The notes under the pieces were generated by a model, which was not told the origin of the DNA, ran no database searches, and saw nothing but the letters and a program-made list of their open reading frames with translations. A stretch of DNA of 64,000 nucleotides, taken from NCBI RefSeq assembly GCF_900114995.1, contig NZ_FOUX01000005.1, positions 930,001 to 994,000 on the forward strand, given 5' to 3'. This document shows positions 24,488-33,384 of this stretch, piece after piece; the stretch's first letter is position 1; each line of letters opens with the position of its first letter. The position numbers and the translations under genes were made by a program. The stretch is from Chitinophaga sp. YR627. GTDB lineage: Bacteria; Bacteroidota; Bacteroidia; Chitinophagales; Chitinophagaceae.

Positions 24488-24844
24488 CTAATCAATCCGA
24501 TCAGCTAGTATGCCAAGTACCAGGCGCCAGTAAGGTGTCCTCTTCTCATACACCTTACGCGATGTAAAAACAAGGTCTCCCTGTTTACGCTTCGAACGGG
24601 ATTCTACAAATTCCCAGGAAGCAGTAAGGATCTTTACCACATCATCCAGCTGAATCTGGGTTTCCGCAGCGATCTCCCGCGAGGTTTTCCAAAAATATGC
24701 CCCACTTTCCTCAAACAGCTCCAGCATTTGCTGTTTCTTCATTTCCATGATGACATGCTCAGCCCCTGTTACAGCACGTTTGGTGTCAATTATGACATCT
24801 TTACCTTTAATTAAAGCATTCTTGCTTTCAATTATAGCATCCAT
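24488..24844 (-). CDS. Hypothetical protein with probable winged-helix-like core (118 aa)
   Basis: The product has 118 residues with ATG at 24844. The N-terminus is a charged, possibly beta or coiled segment with internal repetition (IIESKNALIKGKDVIIDTKRAVTGAEHVIMEMKK). The middle reads like a helix-turn-helix: SGAYFWKTSREIAAETQIQLDDVVKILTASWEFVESRSKRKQGDLVFTSRKVYEKRTP. In that reading the TSREIAAETQIQLDDVVKIL helices would be followed by a wing. It could be a small DNA-binding protein or a phage- or plasmid-type accessory factor. I do not recognise a named family, and the helix-turn-helix reading is tentative. Confidence 0.5.
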   Translation of the reverse strand: MDAIIESKNALIKGKDVIIDTKRAVTGAEHVIMEMKKQQMLELFEESGAYFWKTSREIAAETQIQLDDVVKILTASWEFVESRSKRKQGDLVFTSRKVYEKRTPYWRLVLGILADRID

Positions 24845-24922
24845 ATAACATCGTATTATATCAATGAATAAATAATAATTACCAATTTATAAATTAGCAT
24901 CCCCTGCCAGCATCATAAACCG

Positions 24923-24930
24923 TAGCTTTG
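24923..24930 (+). promoter_or_regulatory. Bacteroidota -7 promoter element for SDR gene
   Basis: TAGCTTTG matches TAnnTTTG and ends 18 bases before the ATG at 24949. No good -33 element is seen at the usual spacing. Confidence 0.4.
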
Positions 24931-24948
24931 CACACCATTATCACTAAC

Positions 24949-25761
24949 ATGCATTTTGAAAATAAAGTAGTCTGGATCATAGGCGCATCTTCTGGCATAG
25001 GCGCCGCACTGGCGAAACAATTCGCCAGAGAAAAAGCATTACTCATCATCACAGCACGGAATACCGACAAACTGCAATCACTGGCTAACGAACTGACGCA
25101 GCTGACGACCTGCGTAGTGCTTCCGGCGGACATAGCCCGCCGGGACACGCTACACAGTATAGTGGAAGACTCTCTCCGGCAATTCGGGCATATTGACATC
25201 CTCATTCACTCAGCTGGCATCGGACAACGGTCAATGGCAGCCGATACCAGTCTGGCCGTTTATGACCAGCTAATGGCAGTCAATTTCTTTGCCCCACTAA
25301 CAATCACACAATACCTCCTCCCTCACTTTAAACAAAGCGGCAAAGGACATATAGTCGCTGTCAGCAGCATGTCCGGACTAATGGGATTCCCCGGCCGCAG
25401 TGGATATGTGGCCTCCAAACACGCATTAAAAGGATACTTTGAAACTTTGCAGGTAGAACATGACATCCCTGACTTTTATATAACAATTATAAGCCCCGGC
25501 AGAATCAATACCCCACTCCCATTATCCGCCCTCACGGCAGATGGTCAGCCTTACAATAAAATGGATCATGCACAACTCAATGGTATACCTGTGGAAGTTT
25601 GTGCAGAGAAAATCTGTGATGCTATCATCCGCAAAAAGAAACACATCTTCATCGCCAGAAAGGAGCGCTACCTCTACTGGTTAAGGATATTATTCCCCGC
25701 TGCCTACTATCGCATCGCCAGAAAAGCAGGTATTAAAGAACGTAACACAGATACCCTATAA
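24949..25761 (+). CDS. Short-chain dehydrogenase/reductase (SDR)
   Basis: The product has 270 residues from the ATG at 24949; a TTG seven codons upstream also opens the frame but would fall inside the promoter element. The classical SDR motifs are all present: the cofactor motif Gly12-ASSGIG (residues 12-18), HSAG near 87-90 in the NNAG position, Ser139/140, and the catalytic Tyr153-x-x-x-Lys157 in GYVASKHALKG. Near the end, RYLYWLRILFPAAYYRIARKAG is a hydrophobic, basic tail that may associate with membrane. This resembles the DHRS7-type group. The substrate is unknown, and the gene is not in an evident operon. Confidence 0.9.
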   Translation: MHFENKVVWIIGASSGIGAALAKQFAREKALLIITARNTDKLQSLANELTQLTTCVVLPADIARRDTLHSIVEDSLRQFGHIDILIHSAGIGQRSMAADTSLAVYDQLMAVNFFAPLTITQYLLPHFKQSGKGHIVAVSSMSGLMGFPGRSGYVASKHALKGYFETLQVEHDIPDFYITIISPGRINTPLPLSALTADGQPYNKMDHAQLNGIPVEVCAEKICDAIIRKKKHIFIARKERYLYWLRILFPAAYYRIARKAGIKERNTDTL

Positions 25762-25887
25762 CCACTTCCTCAACTGCTCACCACAAAAATATCACTTTCC
25801 CCAGATCTTCATACAGCCAACATAAAATGAATGACATTGAACAATGTGAATAAAGATAAAAAGACAGTGAATAAACTGAACTAAATA

Positions 25888-26499
25888 CTACCCCGCGGCC
25901 TCAAACCCTTCATCATCCTGCATCTCACCGTTTTTGTAATACTTCGCAAGCGACTGCGCCAACTCCGCTGGTGGCAATATCACATCCGGTTCATCCCCCG
26001 TAATCACCGATACCGGCATCCCCTTGAACACCGCCGACGCTGGATCCTGTACAAACACAATCCCTCCCACACCCTCTATCGCCTTCGCCCCTTCCAGGCC
26101 ATCTGTCCCCATACCCGTCAGAATAATACCAATCGCCTTATTACCGGCATATGCCGCCAGTGACGTAAAAAATATATCTACCGCATAATTGACCACCTGT
26201 GTCGTGGTACGTGGTATCAAACGTAAAATCCCATCCCTGATCAACAAAAACTTTCCCTCCGGCAGCAGATAAATATGATCAGGTTTGATCTCCATATCCT
26301 GCAATACCCTTATAATCGGCAGCTTCGTATGCGATTGCAATAACTTGTCAAGTATACTCACATAATTCCTCGATAAATGCTGCACCACCACAAAAGCGAT
26401 CCCCGTCCGCTCCGGCACATGCGCAAAAAATGTCTTCAATACATCCAGACATCCCGCAGAACACCCCAGTCCTGCTATAAAAAAATCCGGTTTCACCAT
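25888..26499 (-). CDS. Stand-alone CheB-type methylesterase domain protein
   Basis: The product has 203 residues and consists only of the CheB catalytic domain. It has no receiver domain. The triad positions are filled: Ser14 in LGCSAGC, His41 in VVQHLS, and Asp133 in GMGTDGLEG. In chemotaxis, CheB removes methyl groups from receptor glutamates or deamidates glutamines. In Bacteroidota, lone CheB domains are often found with CheR or histidine kinases rather than flagellar chemotaxis. No CheR, receptor or kinase gene is adjacent here, so the target is unknown. The gene is divergent from ligD. Confidence 0.9.
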   Translation of the reverse strand: MVKPDFFIAGLGCSAGCLDVLKTFFAHVPERTGIAFVVVQHLSRNYVSILDKLLQSHTKLPIIRVLQDMEIKPDHIYLLPEGKFLLIRDGILRLIPRTTTQVVNYAVDIFFTSLAAYAGNKAIGIILTGMGTDGLEGAKAIEGVGGIVFVQDPASAVFKGMPVSVITGDEPDVILPPAELAQSLAKYYKNGEMQDDEGFEAAG

Positions 26500-26598
26500 G
26501 TCTCTTAAAGCTTTTAAAAATCCTATTCAAATTTCAGGCTAAAACATTTTACATGAGACTGCTTCGCTGACTGGTAAGGTCTTTGCTCTGATATCAAC

Positions 26599-28611
26599 AT
26601 GCCCCGAAAGTCTTCGGATATAAAGCCTTCGACAGGTAAGCGGACCAAATTCCCCACTACCCTGTCTCCCATGCTGGCCACACTGGTCGATCATCCTGTT
26701 GATACACCTGGCTGGCTGTATGAAGTAAAATGGGATGGCTATCGCGCAATCGCCTTCCTAAACAAAGGCGCCGTCCAACTGATCTCCCGTAATAACAAAT
26801 CATTCGACGATAAATTCTACCCGGTCTTCCACGCGCTGGAAGCCTGGAAGATCAATGCCGTCACAGATGGCGAAATTGTCGTACTGTCGCCCAACGGTAT
26901 CTCCAGCTTCGCTGATCTGCAGAACTGGCGTAGTGAAGCTGACGGTGAACTGATTTACTATGTATTCGATCTTTTGTGGCTGAATGGGTATGATCTTACA
27001 CAACTTCCCCTCATTCAGCGACGGGAGTTACTGGAACGACTATTCCCCGCCCCTGATATCATCCGGCTCAGCACAGCTTTCAAAGATACCTCCTCCGCAG
27101 AATTTCTTTCTGCAGCCAGGTCACTCGGACTGGAAGGTATCATCGCCAAGAAAGAAGACAGTAGCTACCATACCGGCACCCGTAGCAGGGACTGGCTAAA
27201 GATCAAGATCAATAAACGACATGAAGTGGTCATTGGTGGTTATACGCGTAATGAAAACTCCTCCAAAACATTCAGTTCTCTGCTGGTGGGCGTATTCGAA
27301 AAAGGAAAACTACAATACACGGGAAAGATAGGCACCGGTTTTACCAGTGCGCAACAAAAAGAGATGATGCAGGCATTCAAACCACTCATCAGAAAAACAT
27401 CTCCCTTCAATACTGTGCCTGATATCAACAAACCTTCCCGTTTCCGCCCCAATCCACCCAAGGCGACAGCCGTCTGGTTAAGTCCTAAGCTCGTATGTGA
27501 GGTGAGTTATGCGGAGATCACTGCTGATGGTGTCATGCGTCATCCTGCTTTTGAAGGCATGCGCATCGACAAGGCAGCAAAGGACGTTGGAAAAGAAGAA
27601 GCCATACCCGTAGCCAAAGCGGTAAAAGAAGCTGCCGGCTCTATTACGCAACAAATGCTGACACCTGTCGTCGGTGGTGATCGTAAAACCCTACTGAATC
27701 CTTCTGAAGCGACACAGGTACGAAAGGTCAGTAAACACGAACTGAAATTCACTAATCTTAATAAAATCTTCTGGCCGGAAGAAAAGTACACCAAACGGGA
27801 TATGCTGAATTACTACTATCAGGTAGCGCCTTACATACTGCCCTATCTGAAAGACCGCCCACAATCACTCAACAGATTTCCCAATGGTATTAAAGGCAAA
27901 AGCTTTTATCAGAAAGACGTAACGGGTAAAGCGCCTGACTGGATCAAAACTTTTCCTTATCACACCAGCGAAGGGGAAGACAAAAACTTTATGGTATCCA
28001 CTGATGAAGCCAGTCTGCTGTATATGGCCAATCTGGGCGCCATTGAAATGAACCCCTGGAACAGTAAGATCAGCAAACCTGATCATCCTGACTGGTGTAT
28101 TATTGATCTGGATCCAACAGAAAAGAATACCTTTGAGCAGGTAATCAAAACCGCACAGATTACAAAAGAGGTATTAGACAGCATTAAAGTTCCAGGCTAT
28201 TGTAAAACATCCGGCTCTACCGGCATACATATCTACATTCCTTTAAACGCAAAATATACATACGAAGATTGTCAGTTATTCGGCAAATGGATTGCCTCTC
28301 AGGTACATCATCAGCTTCCTTCTTTTACAAGTATTGAACGCATGACGCAGAACAGAAAGGGGAAAATATATGTTGATTATCTGCAGAACAGGCCAAAGGC
28401 TACACTGGCAGCCCCTTATTCCCTGCGTCCGAAACCAGGTGCAACGGTCTCAATGCCGCTACACTGGGACGAAGTGAAGAAAGGTCTTAAAATGAAAGAC
28501 TTCAATATTACCAATGCCATCGCCCGTATCAACGAAATGGGGGACATCTTTAAACCGGTACTCGGCAAAGGCATTGACATCAAAAAGATACTACGGTCTA
28601 TACAGCCGTGA
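26599..28611 (+). CDS. ligD: LigD-type ATP-dependent DNA ligase (ligase + polymerase, no phosphoesterase domain)
   Basis: The product has 670 residues. The adenylation domain carries the nucleotidyl-transfer motif with Lys44 in EVKWDGYRAI, then DGEIVVLSPNG and EGIIAKKEDS. The OB part follows (HEVVIGGYTRNENSSKTFSSLLVGVF, KLVCEVSYAEITADGVMRHPAFEG). From about residue 375 a LigD primase-polymerase domain begins (LTNLNKIFWPEEKYTKRDMLNYYYQVA in near form), with catalytic Asp503/Asp505 in CIIDLDP. The 3'-phosphoesterase domain that many LigD proteins carry is missing. LigD seals double-strand breaks with Ku, but no ku gene is in the window. The next gene encodes a histone-like basic protein 39 bases away. 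Confidence 0.93.
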   Translation: MPRKSSDIKPSTGKRTKFPTTLSPMLATLVDHPVDTPGWLYEVKWDGYRAIAFLNKGAVQLISRNNKSFDDKFYPVFHALEAWKINAVTDGEIVVLSPNGISSFADLQNWRSEADGELIYYVFDLLWLNGYDLTQLPLIQRRELLERLFPAPDIIRLSTAFKDTSSAEFLSAARSLGLEGIIAKKEDSSYHTGTRSRDWLKIKINKRHEVVIGGYTRNENSSKTFSSLLVGVFEKGKLQYTGKIGTGFTSAQQKEMMQAFKPLIRKTSPFNTVPDINKPSRFRPNPPKATAVWLSPKLVCEVSYAEITADGVMRHPAFEGMRIDKAAKDVGKEEAIPVAKAVKEAAGSITQQMLTPVVGGDRKTLLNPSEATQVRKVSKHELKFTNLNKIFWPEEKYTKRDMLNYYYQVAPYILPYLKDRPQSLNRFPNGIKGKSFYQKDVTGKAPDWIKTFPYHTSEGEDKNFMVSTDEASLLYMANLGAIEMNPWNSKISKPDHPDWCIIDLDPTEKNTFEQVIKTAQITKEVLDSIKVPGYCKTSGSTGIHIYIPLNAKYTYEDCQLFGKWIASQVHHQLPSFTSIERMTQNRKGKIYVDYLQNRPKATLAAPYSLRPKPGATVSMPLHWDEVKKGLKMKDFNITNAIARINEMGDIFKPVLGKGIDIKKILRSIQP

Positions 28612-28650
28612 TCATTTATTTTTTATTTATTAACCTTTAAATTCCACACC

Positions 28651-29112
28651 ATGGCAAAGTATTCAAAAAAGAGCCAGGACAAGGTAGAAGAGAACATGAA
28701 AGAAATGAAACAGGGTAAACTGAAAAGTGGCAGAAGCGGTAAGAAAGTAACCAACCCCAAACAAGCCATCGCCATAGGTTTATCTGAAGCCCGCAAAGCC
28801 GGTGCAAAGGTGCCTAAGAAAGCTGCTGCTAAAAAAGCCACTCCTAAGAAGGCTGCCGCTAAGAAAGCAACGCCTAAAAAGGCCGCTGCTAAAAAGGCTA
28901 CTCCTAAGAAAGCTGCTGCTAAAAAAGCAACACCTAAAAAGGCCGCTGCCAGGAAAGCTACTCCTAAGAAGGCGGCTGCCAAAAAAGCGGCTCCTAAAAA
29001 AGCCGCCGCTAAAAAAGCTACTCCTAAAAAGGCCGCTGCTAAAAAAGCTGCTCCTAAGAAAAAGGCCGCTGCTAAAAAAGCAACGCCAAAGAAAAGAGCC
29101 GCTAAGAAATAA
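28651..29112 (+). CDS. DUF6496-type basic protein with histone H1-like Lys/Ala/Pro repeat tail
   Basis: The product has 153 residues. Residues 1-52 are a conserved-looking head (KYSKKSQDKVEENMKEMKQ, SGRSGKKVTNPKQAIAIGL). From about residue 55 to the end runs a tail of about nine 10-residue units, PKKAAAKKAT with minor variants (PKKAAARKAT, PKKAAAKKAA). This composition is like eukaryotic H1 and bacterial HU-tail proteins that bind DNA non-specifically. It starts 39 bases after ligD, so it may be co-transcribed and act on DNA during repair or compaction, which is inference. The tail is encoded by degenerate 30-bp DNA repeats, so copy number may vary between strains. Confidence 0.85.
   Translation: MAKYSKKSQDKVEENMKEMKQGKLKSGRSGKKVTNPKQAIAIGLSEARKAGAKVPKKAAAKKATPKKAAAKKATPKKAAAKKATPKKAAAKKATPKKAAARKATPKKAAAKKAAPKKAAAKKATPKKAAAKKAAPKKKAAAKKATPKKRAAKK
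28813..29109. repeat. In-frame 30-bp tandem repeats encoding PKKAAAKKAT units
   Basis: About nine imperfect 30-bp units, each with the pattern CCTAAGAAAGCTGCTGCTAA plus AAAAGCNAC. Third-position variation among copies shows the protein, not the DNA, is conserved. The antisense frame gives an artefactual AAAFLGVAFL-repeat ORF. Confidence 0.9.
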
Positions 29113-29114
29113 TA

Positions 29115-29873
29115 TCAACGCTCTCCCAGCCAGGATAAAAACTGAGGGGTCTTTTCCTTGCTGACCGTAATCACTTCCCTAAAAGACACGTTCAGATTAA
29201 CACATAACTTGCGCGACAGGTAATGTGACGCATCTTTTATGGCTTTACGGTTCACAAGAAACTGCCTGTTCACACGGAAGAAAATATCTCCGCACAGCTG
29301 CTCAGCCTCCTCCAGTGATTTCTTGAGATAATAGTGCTGACGATCGAAAGTCATCAGACATAAAGTCTCCCTTTCGATATAAAACAACGCTATACTATCC
29401 AGTCTTACAGGGACGATCTTATCCTTGTAGTGGACAAGTATTGCTGCTGGTTTGGGCGCATGCTCATATACAACGTCAAGCGCATTGCCGGCGCCGGTTT
29501 CTTTTATGGTAAAACTACGACGCAGGGTATTGTATTTTCTGAGTGCATCCGCAATAGTAGCATCCGTAAATGGTTTCAGAATATATTCAATACCATTCGC
29601 TTTAAATGCCTGCAACGCATATTCATCATACGCTGTGCAAAAGATGATCGGCGCCGTTACCTCCACATTCCTGTAAATATCAAAACTCTCCCCGTCGCCC
29701 AACTGGATATCACTGAATATCAGATCGGGCATTTCGTGCGTTCTGAAATATGCGACCGCCTCCTTGACTGATTTCAGCATAGCTGTTACCTGTACCGTAT
29801 CATCCAGTTTCTGGATACTCTCCCGCAGGTCCTCTGCTGTCAACTCCTCATCCTCTATGATGACTACCTGCAT
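29115..29873 (-). CDS. LytTR-family response regulator
   Basis: The product has 252 residues. The receiver domain (1-120) has the acidic cluster in VVIIEDEEL, phospho-acceptor Asp55 in LIFSDIQLGDG, Thr in FCTAYDEYAL and Lys in YILKPF. The C-terminal LytTR DNA-binding domain spans about 145-250 (IVPVRLDSIALFYIERE, FFRVNRQFLVNRKAI). It overlaps the upstream kinase gene by 26 bases, so they form a coupled pair. The TonB receptor-DUF4249 operon begins on the opposite strand beyond the kinase and is a likely but unproven target. The gene is convergent with the histone-like gene, 2 bases apart. Confidence 0.93.
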   Translation of the reverse strand: MQVVIIEDEELTAEDLRESIQKLDDTVQVTAMLKSVKEAVAYFRTHEMPDLIFSDIQLGDGESFDIYRNVEVTAPIIFCTAYDEYALQAFKANGIEYILKPFTDATIADALRKYNTLRRSFTIKETGAGNALDVVYEHAPKPAAILVHYKDKIVPVRLDSIALFYIERETLCLMTFDRQHYYLKKSLEEAEQLCGDIFFRVNRQFLVNRKAIKDASHYLSRKLCVNLNVSFREVITVSKEKTPQFLSWLGER

Positions 29874-30915
29874 GTTGCAAAATTTTAATTTTTACGGTGA
29901 ATGTTTTCCCGTCATCCTCAATCATGATATCCTCTCCTGCCAGCATCCGGTAACGTTCTGTCAGATTCATCAGTCCACTGCCTGTTGATGCCTCCGTCTG
30001 GTGCTTGACCTGTAGATTATTCACCACTTTCAGATATTCTCCTTCCTGTATCACCGAAAGATAAAGCGGATCTTCCGCTGTCAGTACATTATGTTTGATC
30101 GCATTTTCCAGTAAAGGTTGTAATGAGAACGCCGGTAGCCATTTGTTGGATAATGACTGCTGATCTACTCTTATCTCAAACCGCAACGCCTCTCCCACCC
30201 TCATCTTCTGCATTTCCAGGTAATCAGAGCTGAGTTTCAGCTCATCCTTTAATGAAATAATATCCCGCTGCCCCTTGGAAATACTCGCCCTTAAAAAATC
30301 AGACAGGTGGATCAGGTATTCTTCCGCCTTTTCCGGATGACGGCGGATCAGCGACTTCAACGTATTTAATGCGTTAAACAGAAAATGCGGGTGTATCTGC
30401 TGCCGTAATAACTGGTTGATCGCCTCCGTATTAGCAAACTTCAGACGGGCATTTTCCAGTTCTGTATGGTTCTTGGCATGTAGTAAGGTGATATAATTAT
30501 GGAGAATGAATACCAGCACGTTCACTACCAGGCCATGTAACAGGAACAACATCGGCCAGATCATCTTATTTTTGACCTGATCGTACCAGTCCGGTATCAG
30601 GTAGGTATGCAGGCTCGAATACAGTATTCCTCTGAACAACAAATAATTAAATAATGCTGCTCCGGTGAAACTCAGGATGATTCTGATTATCTTGTAGTTA
30701 CGGGAACCATATTGTAAACGGGAAGCCAGCCATAACATAAGCCCTAAATTGTACATCCCCATAAAAAAAATCACGATGTACATCAATGCAGACTTAAGCA
30801 GAACAGTGTTAAGGGCGTATTCTTTGGCAGACGAAGTTAGCCCCACCAGAATGGCAATACATAAAGGTGCGATCAGGCTCACGCGTACAAGGCTTCTGAC
30901 AGGTATATTTTTCAT
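29848..30915 (-). CDS. LytS/YehU-type sensor histidine kinase
   Basis: The product has 355 residues. Four probable membrane helices occupy roughly residues 10-150 (VSLIAPLCIAILVGL, SALMYIVIFFMGMYNLGLMLWL, IILSFTGAALFNYLLF, MLFLLHGLVVNVLVFIL). The His_kinase domain follows with the phospho-accepting motif QQIHPHFLFNALNTLKSLI, the N-box region PLLENAIKHN and the G-box GSGLMNLTERYRML. There is no large extracytoplasmic sensor domain, so the signal may be membrane-borne. It is coupled to the LytTR regulator gene by overlap and divergent from the TonB receptor gene, with 145 bases between starts. Confidence 0.93.
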   Translation of the reverse strand: MKNIPVRSLVRVSLIAPLCIAILVGLTSSAKEYALNTVLLKSALMYIVIFFMGMYNLGLMLWLASRLQYGSRNYKIIRIILSFTGAALFNYLLFRGILYSSLHTYLIPDWYDQVKNKMIWPMLFLLHGLVVNVLVFILHNYITLLHAKNHTELENARLKFANTEAINQLLRQQIHPHFLFNALNTLKSLIRRHPEKAEEYLIHLSDFLRASISKGQRDIISLKDELKLSSDYLEMQKMRVGEALRFEIRVDQQSLSNKWLPAFSLQPLLENAIKHNVLTAEDPLYLSVIQEGEYLKVVNNLQVKHQTEASTGSGLMNLTERYRMLAGEDIMIEDDGKTFTVKIKILQHAGSHHRG

Positions 30916-31060
30916 GTGCTTCAGACTGCAAATTACACACTACAAACCGGACGGCTCAACTTTTCCCTGTCCGATTCAGCGGTAAATTTGTCTGTTTCAG
31001 CCCGACTACTTTTTGCATATCAGATAATTATTATTTGTTTCGCACTAAATTTTAAACCGG

Positions 31061-33379
31061 ATGAAATCAAAATTGTTGCTGATTGCTGTCTCGCTGATGG
31101 CCCTGCAAGCCACGGCACAGCAGAAACACACAATTAGCGGAACCATTAAATCCAAAGCCAAAGGAGAAACCCTGATCGGCGCTACCGTAAGAGTCAGCGG
31201 TGGCGGAGGAACCACCACAAACGAATATGGGTTCTATTCCATCACCATCACAGATGGCAAACACAAGCTCGAATTTACTTCTATGGGCCTTCAGACAAAC
31301 AGCCTGGAGTTTACCCTGCGGAAAGACACCATCATTAACATATCTCTGGAAGATGAATCCGTTGCCCTGGGCGCTGTAACCATTACCGGCACCAGCACCA
31401 AAAGAAGCCTCGCCGCCCCACAGATGGGTCTGGAGAAGCTGACTGCCAAGGAGATGAAGAATGTACCCGTTCTCCTCGGTGAAAGAGACGCGATTAAAGT
31501 TATCCAGTTACTACCCGGTATCAAATCAGCCGGTGATGGTAACGCAGGTATGTACGTTCGTGGTGGCGCTGCCGACCAGAACCTGATCCTGCTGGATGAA
31601 GCACCCGTATATAACGCCTCTCACCTGCTGGGCTTCTTTTCCACATTCAACTCAGACGCTATCAAGGATATCGCTGTGTATAAAGGTGGTATGCCTGCAC
31701 AATATGGCGGCCGACTGTCTTCCGTACTGGATATCAAGATGAATGATGGTAATAACCAGGATTTTGGCGTAAGTGGCGGTATCGGCCTCATCTCCGCTAA
31801 ACTGAACGTAGAAGGTCCTATCCAGAAGGATAAATCCTCTTTCCTGGTAACCGGCCGCAGAACGTATGCGGACGTGTTCCTGAAATTGTCAAACGACTCC
31901 AGTATCAATAACAATAAGCTCTACTTCTACGATATCAACGCCAAGATGAACTATGAACTGGGCGATAAGGATAAACTGTATCTCTCCGGTTATTTCGGAA
32001 AGGATAAACTGGGTGTAGGTGACCTCTTCGGTCTGTCATGGGGTAATACCACCGGTACTCTCCGCTGGAACCACATTTTCAGTAACAAGTTATTCTCCAA
32101 CACCTCCCTGATATACAGTAACTACGACTATACAGTATCTATCAACAGTGGTTCGGTAAATGCAGATATCTATTCCAAGATCAGGGATTATAACCTGAAA
32201 CAGGAGTTCCAGTGGTATCCTTCTTCCAGTCATAACATCCGTTTTGGTTTCAACACCATCTATCATACGATCACTCCAGGTCAGGTAACAACCTCTGAGA
32301 CCTCTCAGATCAACGCCAGATCTCTGGAAGACCGCTACTCCTGGGAGAATGCCGTATATGCAACTGACAGCTGGAAAATGTCTGAAGCGCTTAGCATGAC
32401 CTACGGCCTGCGCGTATCTTCTTTCAGTGTCCTGGGTAAAGGTGATTTCTTCAATATCGACCAGGATGGTAAGATCCTGGATACCCTGCACTATAAGAAA
32501 GGTGATTTCGTAAAAACTTATGTCAACCTGGAACCGAGACTGGCAATCAGCTATAAACTGAATGCGACCTCTTCTGTGAAAGGTTCCTATGTACGTAATA
32601 CACAGAACCTGCACCTGATCTCCAACAGTACCACCAGCAGTCCGACCGATAAATGGGTGGCCAGCACCAATATTATCAAACCGGAAATCTCTGACCAGTT
32701 CTCCATCGGTTACTACAAAGACCTCTTTGGTGGCGACTATGAACTGACAGTTGAGACCTATTACAAATCATTGCAGAACCAGATAGATTACCGTGATGGT
32801 GCTAATGTAAACTCTGTCAGCAATGCGATCGAATCTGAACTTTTGTTTGGTAAAGGACGCGCTTATGGTATTGAGTGGTTGTTCAAAAAGAGAGTGGGCA
32901 AGTTCAATGGTTGGGTGAGCTATACGCTGTCAAAAACCGAAAGAAAGATCGACGGTATCAATAACAACGAATGGTACAATGCCCGTCAGGACAGAACGCA
33001 TGACGTTGCGATCGTTGCGATCTATCAGCTGAGCCCTAAATGGACACTCTCTGCTAACTGGATCTATTATACCGGTGATGCAGTGACCTATCCTTCCGGT
33101 AAATACAATGTAGACGGACAAACAGTTTACTACTATACCGGCCGTAATGCTTACCGTATGCCAAACTATCACCGTCTGGACCTCGGCGCTACCTTACAGC
33201 TGAAGAAACGTAAACGCTGGTCTTCTGAACTCGCTTTCAGTCTCTATAATGCTTATGGCAGAGAGAATGCATATACCATCACATTTGAAGACAGCAAGGA
33301 TGATCCGACCAAGACGGTGGCTAAACAGACCGCATTATTCAAATTCATTCCTTCTATCTCTTACAACTTTAAGTTCTAA
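31061..33379 (+). CDS. TonB-dependent outer-membrane receptor
   Basis: The product has 772 residues with signal peptide MKSKLLLIAVSLMALQATAQ. A carboxypeptidase-regulatory-like domain (KHTISGTIKSKAKGETLIGATVRV) precedes a plug domain (ERDAIKVIQLLPGIKSAGDG, MYVRGGAADQNLILLDEAPVYN, YKGGMPAQYGGRLSSVLDIKM). A 22-strand-type barrel ends in an aromatic C-terminus (PSISYNFKF). There is no STN domain, so it does not seem to signal directly to an anti-sigma factor. It is followed 5 bases later by a DUF4249 lipoprotein gene. This pairing is common and probably imports an unidentified nutrient. Regulation by the divergent LytS/LytR pair is plausible. Confidence 0.93.
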   Translation: MKSKLLLIAVSLMALQATAQQKHTISGTIKSKAKGETLIGATVRVSGGGGTTTNEYGFYSITITDGKHKLEFTSMGLQTNSLEFTLRKDTIINISLEDESVALGAVTITGTSTKRSLAAPQMGLEKLTAKEMKNVPVLLGERDAIKVIQLLPGIKSAGDGNAGMYVRGGAADQNLILLDEAPVYNASHLLGFFSTFNSDAIKDIAVYKGGMPAQYGGRLSSVLDIKMNDGNNQDFGVSGGIGLISAKLNVEGPIQKDKSSFLVTGRRTYADVFLKLSNDSSINNNKLYFYDINAKMNYELGDKDKLYLSGYFGKDKLGVGDLFGLSWGNTTGTLRWNHIFSNKLFSNTSLIYSNYDYTVSINSGSVNADIYSKIRDYNLKQEFQWYPSSSHNIRFGFNTIYHTITPGQVTTSETSQINARSLEDRYSWENAVYATDSWKMSEALSMTYGLRVSSFSVLGKGDFFNIDQDGKILDTLHYKKGDFVKTYVNLEPRLAISYKLNATSSVKGSYVRNTQNLHLISNSTTSSPTDKWVASTNIIKPEISDQFSIGYYKDLFGGDYELTVETYYKSLQNQIDYRDGANVNSVSNAIESELLFGKGRAYGIEWLFKKRVGKFNGWVSYTLSKTERKIDGINNNEWYNARQDRTHDVAIVAIYQLSPKWTLSANWIYYTGDAVTYPSGKYNVDGQTVYYYTGRNAYRMPNYHRLDLGATLQLKKRKRWSSELAFSLYNAYGRENAYTITFEDSKDDPTKTVAKQTALFKFIPSISYNFKF

Positions 33380-33384
33380 TAACC

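Noticed and set aside
28623..28982. 119-residue minus-strand ORF made of AAAFLGVAFL repeats
   Set aside because: It is the antisense reading of the Lys/Ala/Pro repeat tail of the DUF6496-type gene; periodicity comes from that gene.
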